This document shows positions 20,232-30,955 of a DNA stretch of 64,000 bases, in pieces. The position numbers and the translations under genes are program-made. Numbering within the stretch: position 1 is the stretch's first letter; each line of letters begins with the position of its first letter. This DNA comes from Agapetus fuscipes. Lineage: Eukaryota; Arthropoda; Insecta; Trichoptera; Glossosomatidae. The stretch covers positions 10,726,001 to 10,790,000 of the forward strand of contig OX637353.1 in assembly GCA_951799405.1 (NCBI GenBank), given 5' to 3'. The notes below the pieces were generated by a model. The model was given only the letters and a program-made list of their open reading frames with translations, made no database searches and was not told the DNA's origin.

Positions 20232-20724
20232 GTAGGCCCGGTATTTTCAACGTGAGCATTTTTTTTATATGGTACACAACAGGTCACCCTAATCACAGTG
20301 CACCCTCTCAGCCATCAACAAGATGGGAGGAACTCTTTCAACATGGATTTAAAGGTGTCTAAATTTTATTGAAATATGTCAATCTTTGATTCGTTAATGA
20401 GTTTAACACTCCGAGTTAAAGGATGTTGCGTCAAGACGTCAGTGTGACTCATCGGTACATGAAATAAATCATGACCTTGCCTCCGATTATTTCACAGCCC
20501 AAAATAAAATTCTCAAAATTAATTAAAAAAAAAAAAAAACTCAGCCTTCACAAAAAATAAATACCAGCCCCTTCGGGAACTGGGAAAGCCTGCCCCTTAC
20601 CTGTAAAAATAAATAGGATAACGCGGCAAGAAGTTGCACTATATTTATAGCTTGGTTGCTTTGCGTTGCATCCTTTTCATTCAGTATAAATTCGCTATGC
20701 TAACGTTGAAAATACCGGGCCTTA
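20232..20724. mobile_element. MITE M2 ends around later insertions
   Basis: GGCCCGGTATTTTCAACGTG at 20233 and CTAACGTTGAAAATACCGGG at 20699 are the two M2 termini. The 430 bp between them contain a SINE-B (20545-20672) and unassigned DNA, so the MITE was opened by at least one insertion. Confidence 0.55.
20545..20672 (+). mobile_element. SINE-B 3' half
   Basis: ACTCAGCCTTCACAAAAAAT, AACGCGGCAAGAAGTTGCAC, and end GCTTGGTTGC, after a 14-bp A run. Confidence 0.7.
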
Positions 20725-20993
20725 GTAAGCTTGCTGTATGTTACTAGGGTGTGATAGACTGATGGGTGGTGAAGGTAGCAGGGGATGGGAGGTGATGATG
20801 TAAGTAAAGGATGGAGGGGATGGAAAAGAGGAGAGTCGGGGGCGTTGGGAAGGACAGGCAGCGCAAATTAACTCGGCGGTTAGTGCGGGAATTAAACTAA
20901 ACACAGAAGCATCCCCATCTCCTCTAATTGCCCCGCCATCTAGCTGCGTGTAGTGCCAGCCTCATCCTGACTCTGTACTGCACAAAGACAGAT
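20725..20993. other. Purine-rich, single-copy-looking
   Basis: GGATGG/GGTGATG-rich strand at 20760-20870. No gene motif in the frames of either strand. Confidence 0.35.
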
Positions 20994-21266
20994 TCACTAA
21001 GCTACACACATAGTGAAACTTCTTGCCGCGTTTTCTGCGAAAAGACCACAAATGGCGAGTGGAACCTATTTTTTTACAGGGGGGCTGGCCTTCAGCTACC
21101 ACTTCCGTTTAAGAGGGGCTGGTTCTCATTTCTTGTGAAGGCTAAGTAAACCTTGTCGGAATTTTGTTTAGGGCTTTGAAATAAACACTGAAATGCGAAA
21201 TCATCTCTGACACTCTCGGTGGGATTCGAACTCGGGCTCTCACCAACTGTAGAGTGACCGGCCGGT
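20994..21266 (-). mobile_element. SINE-B, first of a head-to-head pair
   Basis: Minus strand; CTAAGCTACACACATAGTG at its 3' end to GGTTCGAATCC-type B box at 21222 (GTTCGAATCCCACCGAG complement). Confidence 0.75.
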
Positions 21267-21542
21267 AGCGTGCTTACATTCCATGCTGAGAGCTCGGGAA
21301 AAGACTGAGAAATCCCACCTAGGGTGTCAAAAATGATTTCCCGTTTCGATGTTTATTTCAAGCCCAATAATAACATACCGGCAAGGCTTACTCAGCCTTT
21401 ACAATACATGAGCACAAGCCTCTGCGAGGGTTCGGAAACCTCCACTTCCTTTTATCTGTAAAAAATAAATAGGTTCCACTCACCACATGCGATTCCTTCG
21501 GGAATAACGCGGCTAAAAGTAACACAACGTGTGTATCTTATT
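21267..21542 (+). mobile_element. SINE-B, second of a head-to-head pair
   Basis: Plus strand; starts inside the tRNA-like head (GCTTACATTCCATGC), body intact, 3' end AAAAGTAACACAACGTGTGT. It abuts the previous copy at the tRNA side. Confidence 0.75.
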
Positions 21543-22090
21543 AGCGTAGAATATTTTTCTTGATTGCTGTTGACAAAATTCTTATAATTTTCACAAAAAA
21601 TACTACATTGACGTCCTTCATCATATACATCTGATATGCAGATTGCTTAAGAGTTTTAAGCTGTTCAACATTACTTCAATCTTTATCCTTTTTTAATGAA
21701 AACGTTGAAGCTTTCAATTGTTTCATTATTTTAATTCGAAACGATAAAATCCTCCTTGATATTAAGCACAACAGTAATACAAAAATACACCATCAAGCAT
21801 TATGTTACTCCAGCGATCTCCAATTATAGAGATTTAATGAAATCGGAATGTTCACCATTTGAGAAGCCTTTATTTAATTAATTAATTCGTCGTTTACTTC
21901 GCCCTGGGCTTCGTTAAGGCCACTAATGAATAACTCGCTATTTTTGTTGTGAACCATCTGAAACAATGGAGCGGACCATTTCAGGCATCATTATTATAAT
22001 GAGAAACCTAGCAATAAAAATAAGCAGTTTAAGACGGTAAACTGTTTTGGAGTTCTTTCAGATAAAACAATATTCAATTTACAGCTTTTC
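21543..22090. other. Single-copy-looking DNA with an island
   Basis: 21840-22010 is less AT-rich, with TTAATTAATTAATTCGTCGT and TCGTTAAGGCCACTAATG; candidate conserved non-coding DNA. Confidence 0.3.
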
Positions 22091-22140
22091 TATCTGCCGA
22101 CGTTTCGTTTTCCCGAGCAGAAAGCATTCTCGTAGCTTGT
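22091..22140 (-). ncRNA. Hammerhead-like relic
   Basis: Minus strand TTTCTGCTCGGGAAAACGAA then ACGTCGGCAGA: stem I strands TCTGC/GCAGA and a CGAAACGTC block are present, but the CTGANGA box is not. Probably decayed. Confidence 0.3.
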
Positions 22141-22172
22141 TATCAAAACGACGTGACTGGTTTTTTGCGTTT

Positions 22173-22354
22173 TTTAGGGCTGAAAGTCTCATCACCACGA
22201 TAATTCTTACCTACTGAAAATCAGTAATATTTGTATGAAAACAAATCAGCTGTTCACTTGCGGCCATCTTGGATTGACAGGTCTTCATACAAATATTACC
22301 GATATTCGGTCTAGGTAAGAATTACCGTGGTGATGAGACTCTAGCCGCCTAAAA
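22173..22354. mobile_element. MITE M1-related foldback
   Basis: GTCTCATCACCACGATAATT with its complement AATTACCGTGGTGATGAGAC form inverted arms; TTTTTAGG and CCTAAAAG are the outer ends. The interior (GTTCACTTGCGGCCATCTTG) is the complement of the M1 interior at 10940. Confidence 0.65.
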
Positions 22355-22382
22355 GATGATTTTTTCAACCATATTTAATAAC

Positions 22383-22608
22383 TGACCGGTCCGTAGTTCA
22401 GTGGTAACACTTCGGATTCTGAATGGAAGGTTGTGGGTTCGAATTTCGGCGGAGCACAAAAATATACCATTTATATTTTCAAATTCGCTCTTCGCTGGGT
22501 TGAAAAATTCACCAATCAATGACCGGTCACCAAAGGTCCATCCAGCCTTACAGCAACTGGGTCTTGCTTAAGAATTGGCGCTTTGTAGCGATAAAGACCG
22601 AGCTCGTA
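22383..22608 (+). mobile_element. SINE-A, best copy
   Basis: Head ACCGGTCCGTAGTTCAGTGG with A box TAGTTCAGTGG and B box GGTTCGAATTTC, then GGCGGAGCACAAAAATATAC, TTCGCTGGGTTGAAAAATTC, AGCCTTACAGCAACTGGGTC and GGCGCTTTGTAG. About 225 bp. Confidence 0.85.
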
Positions 22609-22611
22609 AAA

Positions 22612-22842
22612 AGGTCGATAGCTTAATTGGTAGAATGCTTGCATTCCATGCCAAGAGCAAGGATTCGATCTCAAGGTTTACTTAGCCTTCACAAGAAATG
22701 AGAACCAGCCCCCCCCGGGATCTGGGAAACTCCGCCTTCAACTGAAAGTGGTTGGTGTGAGGTCGGCCCCTTTACCCGTAAAAATAAATATGTCCCAAAT
22801 CGCCACATGCGACCCCTTCGGGGATAACGCAGGTAAGAAGTT
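22612..22842 (+). mobile_element. SINE-B with internal deletion
   Basis: Head GGTCGATAGCTTAATTGGTA and B box GGATTCGATCTC, followed at once by CAAGGTTTACTTAGCC; about 75 bp of the usual body is missing. It ends AACGCAGGTAAGAAGTTAT. Confidence 0.75.
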
Positions 22843-23255
22843 ATTATTTAATCAAATCGTGGCATTACCACAAAATGGCATTTTTTGCAGTTACAACAAT
22901 GCCTTTGAATTGTTATCATCAATCTTTCCTCGTCTCTCTGAAGTTTCTCAATAAAGTAATTAATGCGATTAGAGCACAAAGCAGTTTCTAGCCGGCACAC
23001 ACACAGTATACACTAGTATACACGCCATTTTAACAAATTAAAATACCAGGCTGGCATGGGCGAGCCGCTGCTAGCCTAATTAAATTATTTCACTCTGAAC
23101 AAAAAAACACACACACTCATGTAGATTGATCAATTATATTGTTGTTGTTATAATAATACCTACCTCGTGGTTTCAAAATTATACTCTTCTTTAATTGTTT
23201 TGTTTTTAGTTTCTGCCGTTGCTTGTTGTATAATGATATTGTATAATGACAGAGG
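22843..23255. other. No gene seen
   Basis: Unassigned; short ACACACAC runs at 22997 and 23106. Confidence 0.4.
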
Positions 23256-23341
23256 TACCAAGCTACATATATAATGAAACTTCTTTCCGCATATTCCCCG
23301 ACAGGGTTTCGCATGTGGCAGTGGAACCTATTTATTTTTAA
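23256..23341 (-). mobile_element. SINE-B 3' fragment (cluster 1 of 4)
   Basis: Minus strand AGCTACATATATAATGAAAC to the AAATAAATAGGTTCC block. Confidence 0.65.
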
Positions 23342-23360
23342 AAGTTGTCTTTTACTTTTT

Positions 23361-23705
23361 CCGGTCGATAGCTCAGTTGGTAGAGTGCTTGCATTCCATG
23401 CCGTGAGCTCGGGTTCGAATCCCACCGAGCGCGAGGGTGTCAGAAATGATTTCCCGTTTCGGTGTTTATTTCAAACCCCAAAATAAAAATACCGGCAAGG
23501 TTTACTCAGCCTTCACAAGAAATGAGAACCAGCTCTCTCGGGAGCTGGGAAACTCCCACTTCAACTGAAGTGGTTGGCGTAAGGCCGGCCCCCTTACCTG
23601 TAAAAATAAATAGGTTCAAGTCGCCACATGCGACCCCTTCGGGGATAACGCGGCAAGAAGTTACACTATATGTGTAGCTTAGTTGCGTTTTGCGTTTGCG
23701 TTGCG
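23361..23705 (+). mobile_element. SINE-B, reference copy (cluster 2 of 4)
   Basis: Best preserved copy. A box TAGCTCAGTTGG at 23369-23380 and B box GGTTCGAATCC at 23412-23422, 31 bp between, as in a pol III promoter. Body: TTTCCCGTTTCGGTGTTTAT, ACCGGCAAGGTTTACTCAGC, a CTTCAACTGAAG hairpin, AAGTGGTTGGCGTAAGGCCG, CGCCACATGCGACCCCTTCG. Ends TAGCTTAGTTGCGTTTTGCG with a TTGCG-type tail. About 345 bp. Confidence 0.9.
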
Positions 23706-23715
23706 TAAGTAAGTA

Positions 23716-23932
23716 AGGGGACCGACTGTACGCTAACCTCTTCAGTTGATGTGAGGGTTTCTCAGCTCCTGATTGGGCCGGTATTCATTTGTTGTGAAGG
23801 CTGAGGAAACCTTGCCGGTATTTAATTTTGGGTTTTGAAATAAACATCGGATTCTAACAACCTTGATGGGATTCGAAACTGAGCTCTCGGCATGGAATAC
23901 AAGCACTCTATCAAGTAGCTATCGACCGGACC
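23716..23932 (-). mobile_element. SINE-B (cluster 3 of 4)
   Basis: Minus strand, tRNA-like head at 23930 down to the GTTAGCGTACAGTCGG block. Confidence 0.7.
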
Positions 23933-23948
23933 ACATATAATGTAATAG

Positions 23949-24020
23949 CCGGTCGATAGCTCAGTTGGTAAAGCACTTGCTCTAATTCCAGTGAGCTAGT
24001 GTTCGATCACCGCCAAGGGA
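23949..24020 (+). mobile_element. SINE-B head only (cluster 4 of 4)
   Basis: GCCGGTCGATAGCTCAGTTG, B-box remnant GTGTTCGATCACCG. It ends after about 70 bp, so it is the tRNA-like part alone. Confidence 0.6.
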
Positions 24021-24209
24021 AATGTGTTTGCAGCTTAGATTAAGGATACAGTTGAGGCGCATGCGCGTGTGTTACTGCTCGTCTAATTGCAGTCGTTTCC
24101 CGCGCTTTACGGCTTAATAATGTAAGCAAATGAGTTGGCGGGAAGCGTTTATGGAAGCAATAGTCATGGCCGCGTCATCACAAACATGGAACACGGGGAG
24201 GGTGGATAT
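24021..24209. other. GC-richer single-copy island
   Basis: GCGCATGCGCGTGTG, TCGTTTCCCGCGCTTTACG, GAGTTGGCGGGAAGCG (facing E2F-like sites). No frame of note. Confidence 0.3.
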
Positions 24210-24400
24210 CTGTAATATAATCTATAATTTAAGTTACAAAGATATATAGTACATTTGAGATTCATATAAAATGTCTTCCCACAAGCAGACACGTACACGG
24301 ATCAACCGCCATCTCTTTCTGTCCTTACATACTTCTTTCATTTCATCCAGAGTCATAACCTTCTTCATACATGCTCTCCTTTTATTATGACTCTGGATAC
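24210..24400 (-). pseudogene. RTE-2 C-terminus joined to its 3' tail
   Basis: Minus strand codes IQSHNKRRACMKKVMTLDEM then KEVCKDRKRWRLI, nearly identical in pattern to the RTE-1 sister at 5425-6048. Most of the 3' UTR is deleted and the last 85 bp of R1 follow. Confidence 0.75.
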
Positions 24401-24566
24401 CCATACTTATAAAAAATAGTTTACTTTGCCAATGTCAGGGAAGGTCGGAAAAGGTTGCAGTGCTTAAGTTTATTTGTTGTTTGGTTTTTGATTTGTAACT
24501 ACCTTCACATGTAGCATTTGTAAGCACAAACTTACACGTGCCTGTTTGTGGGCACTTTAGATTAAG
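24401..24566 (+). mobile_element. R1 copy, opposite orientation
   Basis: CCATACTTATAAAAAATAG to CACGTGCCTGTTTGTGGGCA; shortened in the CCTGTTTCAGGG region. Confidence 0.65.
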
Positions 24567-24624
24567 ATAAGGTATGAATAAAAGGTTAATCTTTTTAACT
24601 TTCTAATTATTTTTCACAGTCGAT

Positions 24625-24812
24625 TAGCGGTGTTCGACCACTCGGATGTCCCAGGATGCAGTGGGCAGACAACGTCGAAGCCGACGCCGAAGTTCTGGGA
24701 GTGAGGGGACCATGGAGAGAAGCAGCACAAGACAGAGAGTCCTGGAGGATTGTGGTGCGAGAGGCCCTAAGCCTTCAAGGCTTTTGAGCCGAATAAAGTA
24801 AAGTAAGATAGT
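24625..24812 (+). pseudogene. LINE-3 C-terminal fragment
   Basis: QWADNVEADAEVLGVRGPWR, EAAQDRESWRIVVREALSLQ, GF, stop, then GAGCCGAATAAAGTAAAGTA. Tail of AAGTA units. Closest to 6465-6685. Confidence 0.75.
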
Positions 24813-25638
24813 CGATTAGCTACATCAGCTTACCTACTTAGGCATAGCATTATTATAAAATATTGTTACGATTTTTGGTTCGGCTACTTTTCAAATAAAA
24901 CACCACTCTTCTTTTTACTTATTTATTTTACACGTTTATATTTATTTTTACAAAGACACTTTCATTTATTTCACTACACGTCTTGGTTTGAGTTCACTGG
25001 TCGAATTCGTTTATTGTATTGGATCTCACAGATAAGACTGTATTTGTTAGAGCTGAAGACCAACTGCCCAGTGCAAGCAATTGGCACCCTTTTTATACTA
25101 AGAAGGTGGATATGTCGAGAACACATTTTTGCTAGACTGTTCTCGAAGCACATATGTAATCTAGTGACTTCTCTATTTACTCACAATCATCAATTCTACC
25201 CAGCAATACAATAAAGAATTCCTATTAGCTATAACTAATACCTATACTTATTTTATTATTCATATTGCATATTTACATAACAATATGTTCTCTTGATAAT
25301 GGTGTGATAGCACTCCGAAATCGCACGAGATAATGAACCGACTCGTGATGAACAACTTTGTTTATTATTAATGCCATTATCACTTACACTTTACAGGCTG
25401 CGCCGAAATTTTACATTAGCCGGCGAGAGCGGCTCGAATGCAAATTGTTCTCGCCTACCCACACATGCTGGCTTCGTTAATCCGAGAGTAAATCAGACAA
25501 AGAGCATGTGTTAAGACCTGTAAATAACGAAAGCCTGTATTGCAGCGTCATTAGTGTCTACCTCCCCCCCTGCTCGTTCCGCCAACCCCCCTCTGCACCA
25601 CCCCTCAGGCTGCTTTTACTCCTTACTATATGACTTGC
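24813..25638. other. No gene seen; GC-richer island at 25370-25520
   Basis: The island has GAATGCAAATTGTTC (octamer-like ATGCAAAT) and AATTTTACATTAGCCGGCGA. A C-rich stretch lies at 25561-25605. No repeat matches. Confidence 0.3.
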
Positions 25639-26182
25639 TAGAGATGCAGCGAATAATTGATATTTTTAGGTTGTTACAATGGGCTCCGAACATTTCAAAT
25701 ATCCCTAAGCCATTGTTATGTTATTGTAAAATAATAACATAAAGAAATCAAAAAGGCATTGGCGTGGATTTGGTGTGTGCTGGCTAAAAGTGAAATTGGC
25801 GCGGTCGTTAGCCGAAGGACTGCGGAAGCAGTCGTGTTCTTTCGGCACAATCCGAAATCTCCCGAAGCTAAATATGAAAAAACTGAAACTATTTGATGAA
25901 TTAAATTTTAATTAAATCAAAGAACACAGTTTTTCCATATTTACTCACTCATTTTACTATTGACATTTAAAAAAATAAAATTAAACAGTCTTTAAGTTGA
26001 ATAATTATAAAAATTTACACTCATTTTACTCCAAGTTAAATTGCATACTCTTTGATTATTTCTCAGGTTTAACGTATTCACTTCGTATCACTATTCGCCA
26101 CATTATTCAACTATTCGCCTCAGAGAACAATGATAAACTGGTATTCGACTATTCGCAATAACAACTATTCGCTGCATCTCTA
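25639..26182. mobile_element. Inverted-repeat element M4, hAT-like ends
   Basis: TAGAGATGCAGCGAATA at 25640 and its complement (TATTCGCTGCATCTCTA) at 26166. The right subterminal region has five TATTCGC/TATTCG words within 90 bp (26089-26173), like clustered transposase sites. No transposase frame; target duplication unclear. Confidence 0.55.
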
Positions 26183-26210
26183 AACTTTACCTTCAAACTG
26201 AAACAATACC

Positions 26211-26361
26211 TTTAAAATAAAGCTATTTTTTGTTTAACGTAGTTTATTTTCACAATAATATTTAATATCTCGAGTACTTTCGACCTTCAATATTCAGGCC
26301 ATTATCAAGAGTGAAAAAATGAATTTTCACTGTGTGAATAGGTACACAAACCCTACAAAAT
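26211..26361 (-). mobile_element. Hammerhead-like small retroelement, 13-bp target duplication
   Basis: Flanked by CTGAAACAATACC at 26198-26210 and 26362-26374. Minus strand: CTC-TTGATAA, then GGCC...GGTC, GAAA, AGTACT (self-complementary, the stem III position) and C-GAG. The CTGANGA box has changed to TTGATAA, so catalysis is doubtful. 151 bp. Confidence 0.7.
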
Positions 26362-26374
26362 CTGAAACAATACC

Positions 26375-28080
26375 GTTTACCAAAAAATATATTGAAACTT
26401 TACACACCTCTAGAGATGCTGTTTTTGATTACATACATTTTTAGTGAAATGCTGTGTTTAACGCTAAGTTATATACTGTTACTAGGAGTTCTGCTCGTTC
26501 AATTTATCCGTAATAACCATAAGAGAAGCAGTATTCTACCAAATGCCAATTATGCAATAACCATAAAGGAGCAATTATCGATTCGTGGGCTTGCATTACG
26601 AGTAGTTCATACAACGAGAAGATCGCATGTGATGAATGATCGTGTTTGTATGCATTATGAATGCAAAGGAGATACCTTGATTTGAAAATAGTTACAGAAT
26701 CTACAAGAATAACAATGATTTTTTATATAAATAAAGCACGAAGTTCCAAAATATTAAATTTTAAACGTAATATGCTGTGTGGTTTTATTTAGCAAGGCAT
26801 TCATATAACTTAGTTACAGCCCTTAGTATCTAAAAAGTCGTGATTTGAATTAAAACCTTAAACAAATATGATGATTTTTCTTGTTTACCTTTTAACATGT
26901 GAAAAAATTTCAGCAGAGGGATATAACAAAGAAAAAGTGTAAGTAAATTCATCACATGTCTTTAAAAACAGTTAAAAACGATTTACAACATTATTTTTCA
27001 CGTTTATTAAATTTTTTTTTTACATAAAATGTATGGAAAAGTTGCTCAAATTTTTCAGGCTAAGCCACTCATCAGATTTTGACATTATTTTAGGAAACCT
27101 GTAGATTACCATCCAAACGGATCACTTGAACTTTGACGTTGAACGGATTACAAAAAAAAAAAATCTCCGTTGTTGCGTATGTCTGCCTCCATTAAATGTG
27201 GAAAAACATGATTTCACATGCCCAAAAGATACTTGTGTTTATGAATCAAATAAATTTAAAAAACTATTATACTCGTTATTCCGGAAGAAAATTTTGTACA
27301 ACTATTCGTATATGTTTGCTTCATAAACCTCGTGTATGATACTAAACAAACACCATGAAATTCCACATGTAAAGTAAAAGTTAGAGGAGATTAACATTCC
27401 GCGGTAGAGAGGACGGGTCATTATAATTTAATTGTTCCCCCTCAGATATTCAGTCTCGTACTTATTCATTGTGAGACAATTATGCTTTCTTGATTGCTTT
27501 CAGCCCCAGCGCCTATGTAGCAATCTGTGTGCTAAGCAGCTACGACGGCTTTGTGACTGAATTGTACTACTCGTATATACTGTGAGACGTAACCATTTTT
27601 TTGATATTCAATGTAAGAGAGTAAACGTTGCTTTCCGAGATCTGTTGCCGTGGTCAGTGGGAGCTGGAGCTTTCGGACGTTTTGCTCATATCTACGATGG
27701 GCGTCTTCGGCGTGAAATGATGAAAATGATCTTGATGAAAGTGTGGGTACACTCGGGATTTAATTTAAAAAAAAGGTCCAGCTCGCACAGACCACTGCAA
27801 ATCCCGGAAAGCAATTCTCCAGCATCATCAGCCGGCCGTGTAAGCCTAAAACCCCTGCAAAAAATGTGGTTAACTTATTTTTTCAATGTTTTTTTACTTT
27901 GTAAATAACCTGCAAGTTTCTATTTTGATGGCTCAATAAGAAAATTAGTTTTTTTGGTTTGGAATATTGCTAAAATGTCTTGTAGATACTGATGATGATG
28001 AACTGTAAGAGACAATTCGTTACACTTTCACTCCAAGGGCGCTTTTAAAGACGTAAGCTTTTTGTCAGGAAATCTGTTGC
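26375..28080. other. No gene seen
   Basis: Frames at 26392-26685, 27126-27326 and 27582-27908 are short and lack motifs or splice context. 27040-27130 (CACTCATCAGATTTTGACA, AGGAAACCTGTAG) resembles 17020-17080, a dispersed repeat. 27370-27560 is a GC-richer island. Confidence 0.4.
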
Positions 28081-28084
28081 CTTC

Positions 28085-28537
28085 TTTGGAATGCCCATTA
28101 CAAAACTCATGGATGGATATGAAAGATGGATGCAAGGATAGAAAGAAATGGCGGTTGATCTGTGATGTTGGCGGCTAGGGTTTGTTAAAGTGAATTTGGT
28201 TTTATGATTTAGTTTTTTATGTCCATGTATATATTGTTATTTTTATTCTTTGATTTAAAAAAATGTAATTTGTCATGTATGTTCCTTGACTTATAGGTTG
28301 TTATGCGGCTGACCACCCATAATATAAAAATTGGTTCACTTTGCCAATGTCACCCCTGTTTCAGGGAAGGACGGCAAGAGTTGCAAGGCTTATGTTCATT
28401 TGAGATTGGGTTTTTATATTGTAGGTCCACATGCGGCATGTGTTAGCGCGAAATTATACATATCTGCTTGTGGGAATGCATTTAGTATAAATCTTAAATG
28501 ATATATATCTTTGCAGCTTAGATTAGATTAGATTAGA
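28085..28537 (+). mobile_element. RTE-2 3' end, most complete
   Basis: From the ORF end (AAAGAAATGGCGGTTGATCT, coding KKWRLICDVGG then stop at about 28178) through 115 bp of AT-rich UTR to GTTCCTTGACTTATAGG and the full R1, ending (GATTA)4 at 28517-28537. This copy links the LINE coding end, UTR and tail in one piece. Confidence 0.85.
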
Positions 28538-28828
28538 TTAGATGGATAATAGATGGTGAATAAAACATCAAGTGAGCAAAGAATCAGACGGGACTACAAA
28601 AGGAAGCAGAAATAATCAAGTGACGAAGATATAACTGGACATTAACTTTCCATGACCATACTCCGATAACAAATAGTAGTAATTTGCAGCAAATAAAGAA
28701 TTAACAACATCCGCGTATCTTTAGTAGTAGGTACCATAGCTTTAGTATGTACCATAGTCAATCGACTTAAAGCAAATACAGAAATGATTCAAAATCACCT
28801 GTTGCTGAGACAAAAAATACTAATTTAT
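28538..28828. other. No gene seen
   Basis: Local near-repeat at 28725-28755 (TAGGTACCATAGCTTTAGTA / TATGTACCATAGTC). Confidence 0.4.
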
Positions 28829-29205
28829 GTACCTTAGAGCATAAACAACGGAAGTCCATTTTTTTGCGTTTTTGAGTAAATGATGCAGACATTATTATAA
28901 TTAGCTGTTCTATAAGTGGTAAAAATATTGGAGTCCTCGGACTCATAGTTACTGAGATATCAAGTGTAATAAATATGGGATGCACATAAAAGTGCGAGCA
29001 CAAACCACGGAAGTTCCACATACGTTGTTCACATTACTTCACATTAAACAAATATCGATAAAAGAAGATAAACAGTTTTTACAGATCAAAAATATCTCGT
29101 CTAGTTTAGAAGTTATGATGGTTTTATAAAAGTGCACATTTTCACTAAACTCGTCTCCTGCACATTTTACTAAATGTGACTACCGTTGTTTATGCTCTAA
29201 GGTAC
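28829..29205. mobile_element. Inverted-repeat element M5
   Basis: GTACCTTAGAGCATAAACAA CGG at 28829-28851 and its exact complement at 29183-29205. 377 bp, no transposase. Target duplication not clear. Confidence 0.75.
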
Positions 29206-29834
29206 AGATTTGATGTACAATAGGAAATGTTATCATAAAAATATTACTAATTGAGAAGCTTCTACATAGAAATGCTCCGTTCTCTGACGTAAAAAGGACA
29301 TCACTCCATAAAAGATTTTGGCGAATTCATCTGGAGTTATCAATTACTTGAGATAAACTTTTCCTGTCCAGGAAACAGCAGACATACTTTTGAATCCATA
29401 GTCACAAGACCTCTTTAATTTTCTTGGCTATGAGATTTAAACGAAACTCTTGCTTCAGTTGCTTGATGCGTGCGTGGCTTAATGCGGACATAATTGTGTA
29501 TTTATAATGTCGCAAGTTTAGTATTTAAGCCGCGGCGGCAATTAGGGAGAGGAGAGACTCCTGACATAATTCAGCTCAAGAATCGGAAACCGAGGAATGC
29601 TGAGAGGACCGGTCAGGGGCTGGGACTGTGATGGTGGAGGAGAGAGCACCACTAATGAAGGACTGATGCGCACTTCCTCACAAACCATCGGTCTTCAATG
29701 GCATTTTTCCACAAATTCAATCAAATTTATTGCCGAATTGTCTCTGAAGGTGCCAAATTGCTGATAAATCTATTTATTTTCAAACGTAAACAGGCTATGT
29801 AGTACAAGCAAATGAATCCAGGAAATATTTTGTG
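29206..29834. other. No gene seen; island at 29440-29640
   Basis: The island includes GCCGCGGCGGCAATTAGGGA and TTAATGCGGACATAATTGTG; no repeat match. Confidence 0.3.
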
Positions 29835-29998
29835 TGGTATACCCTTTGATGTTCGACTATTTAGACGTCCCAGGAAACGGTGGGCAGACAATGTCAAAGT
29901 CTTGGGGATAGAGAGAACATTGAAGGATGCGGTGCAAAACACAGGGTCTTGGAAGATTGTGGTATGGGAGACTCTGAGCCTTCAAGTCTTCAGTAAAG
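29835..29998 (+). pseudogene. LINE-3 C-terminal fragment, diverged
   Basis: RLFRRPRKRWADNVKVLGIE, then VQNTGSWKIVVWETLSLQVF. The RRPRKRWADN block is present; the QDR is lost and the tail is gone. Confidence 0.65.
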
Positions 29999-30590
29999 AT
30001 TGCCGATCATCATATCATTTGGTACCTTCAATACTCCTGTAAGAAAGAAGGATACTTTGCTTTTGACAAACTACTGTCACTGGTTCTTCAACCAAGATGT
30101 TTCCCTTTGATCTGAAGCCTGTCGTCTCTCAATTTCTCTCTGTGTGGTTATAGGTAGGACCCAACATTTCTTATTTCTCATTATGTGATTGAAATAAACC
30201 AATGTTTGCCATTTGATAGACATCAGGAGTTTGTCTAGCTCTTAATAGCCTTTAATGAAATCTTTCAAGGCAAATTGATTTTGTAATCAATGTTGTTCAA
30301 AAATGGGGGTAAAAAGTAGCATGCAAGTTTGTTGAATGCTGAGCAATTGTGTGTAAATGGTACAATGAACGACTAAGGGAGATTAGATTGATTTTGTTGG
30401 CGTGGCTGGTTCAATTTGCGAATTCCTCGATTTGTTTTCTGGCTTGCAGAGACGCATGTGCGGGCTGTGGACCACTAGGACCATCATCGCAGCCACTTAG
30501 CCGCCATTAAAGCGAAGTTTAATGTAAGCTTATGCCAAACTACTTTATAGTCTCTGTTTAGAACTACCAACCTCTATTGTATTCAGCCAT
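29999..30590. other. No gene seen; island at 30380-30540
   Basis: The island has TTGGCGTGGCTGGTTCAATT and AGCCACTTAGCCGCCATTAA. Unassigned. Confidence 0.3.
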
Positions 30591-30955
30591 TGCAAAGGCG
30601 ATGACTCTAGATGAAATAAAAGAAGTATGTAAGGAATGAAAAAAGTACGGGTTGATCTGTAATGCTGGTGGTTAAGGCTAAGGCTTTCAAAATTCTAATT
30701 CTCATTTTTTAAAATGTTTTGTAGATTTTCATTTTATTGTTTTACTTTAAAAAATGGTTCACTTTGCCAATGTCACATTTGTTTTAGGTTAGGTTGGCAA
30801 GAGTTGCAGTGGTTATGTTCATTTGAGATTTGGGTTTTAATATTGTAGGTCCACATGCGGCACGTGTAAGCTATACTTATATGTGTCTGCTTATGGTAAT
30901 GCATTTATTATGAATCTTAAATGTAATATATCTTTGAAACTTAGATTCAAGTATG
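30591..30955 (+). mobile_element. RTE-2 3' end
   Basis: ATGAAATAAAAGAAGTATGT and TACGGGTTGATCTGTAATGC are the decayed ORF end; R1 follows from AAAAATGGTTCACTTTGCCA to ATCTTTGAAACTTAGATTC. The segment with CTTGACTTATAGG is deleted. Confidence 0.75.

Noticed and set aside
23361..23450. tRNA gene with intact A and B boxes
   Set aside because: The same head is always followed by the SINE-B body and occurs many times with decay; it cannot close a full acceptor stem. Treated as a SINE head.
27582..27908. 108-codon frame as a host exon
   Set aside because: No recognisable domain; composition ordinary for chance.
28517..28537. Telomeric repeat (insect TTAGG)
   Set aside because: The unit is TTAGA/GATTA and always forms the 3' tail of R1.
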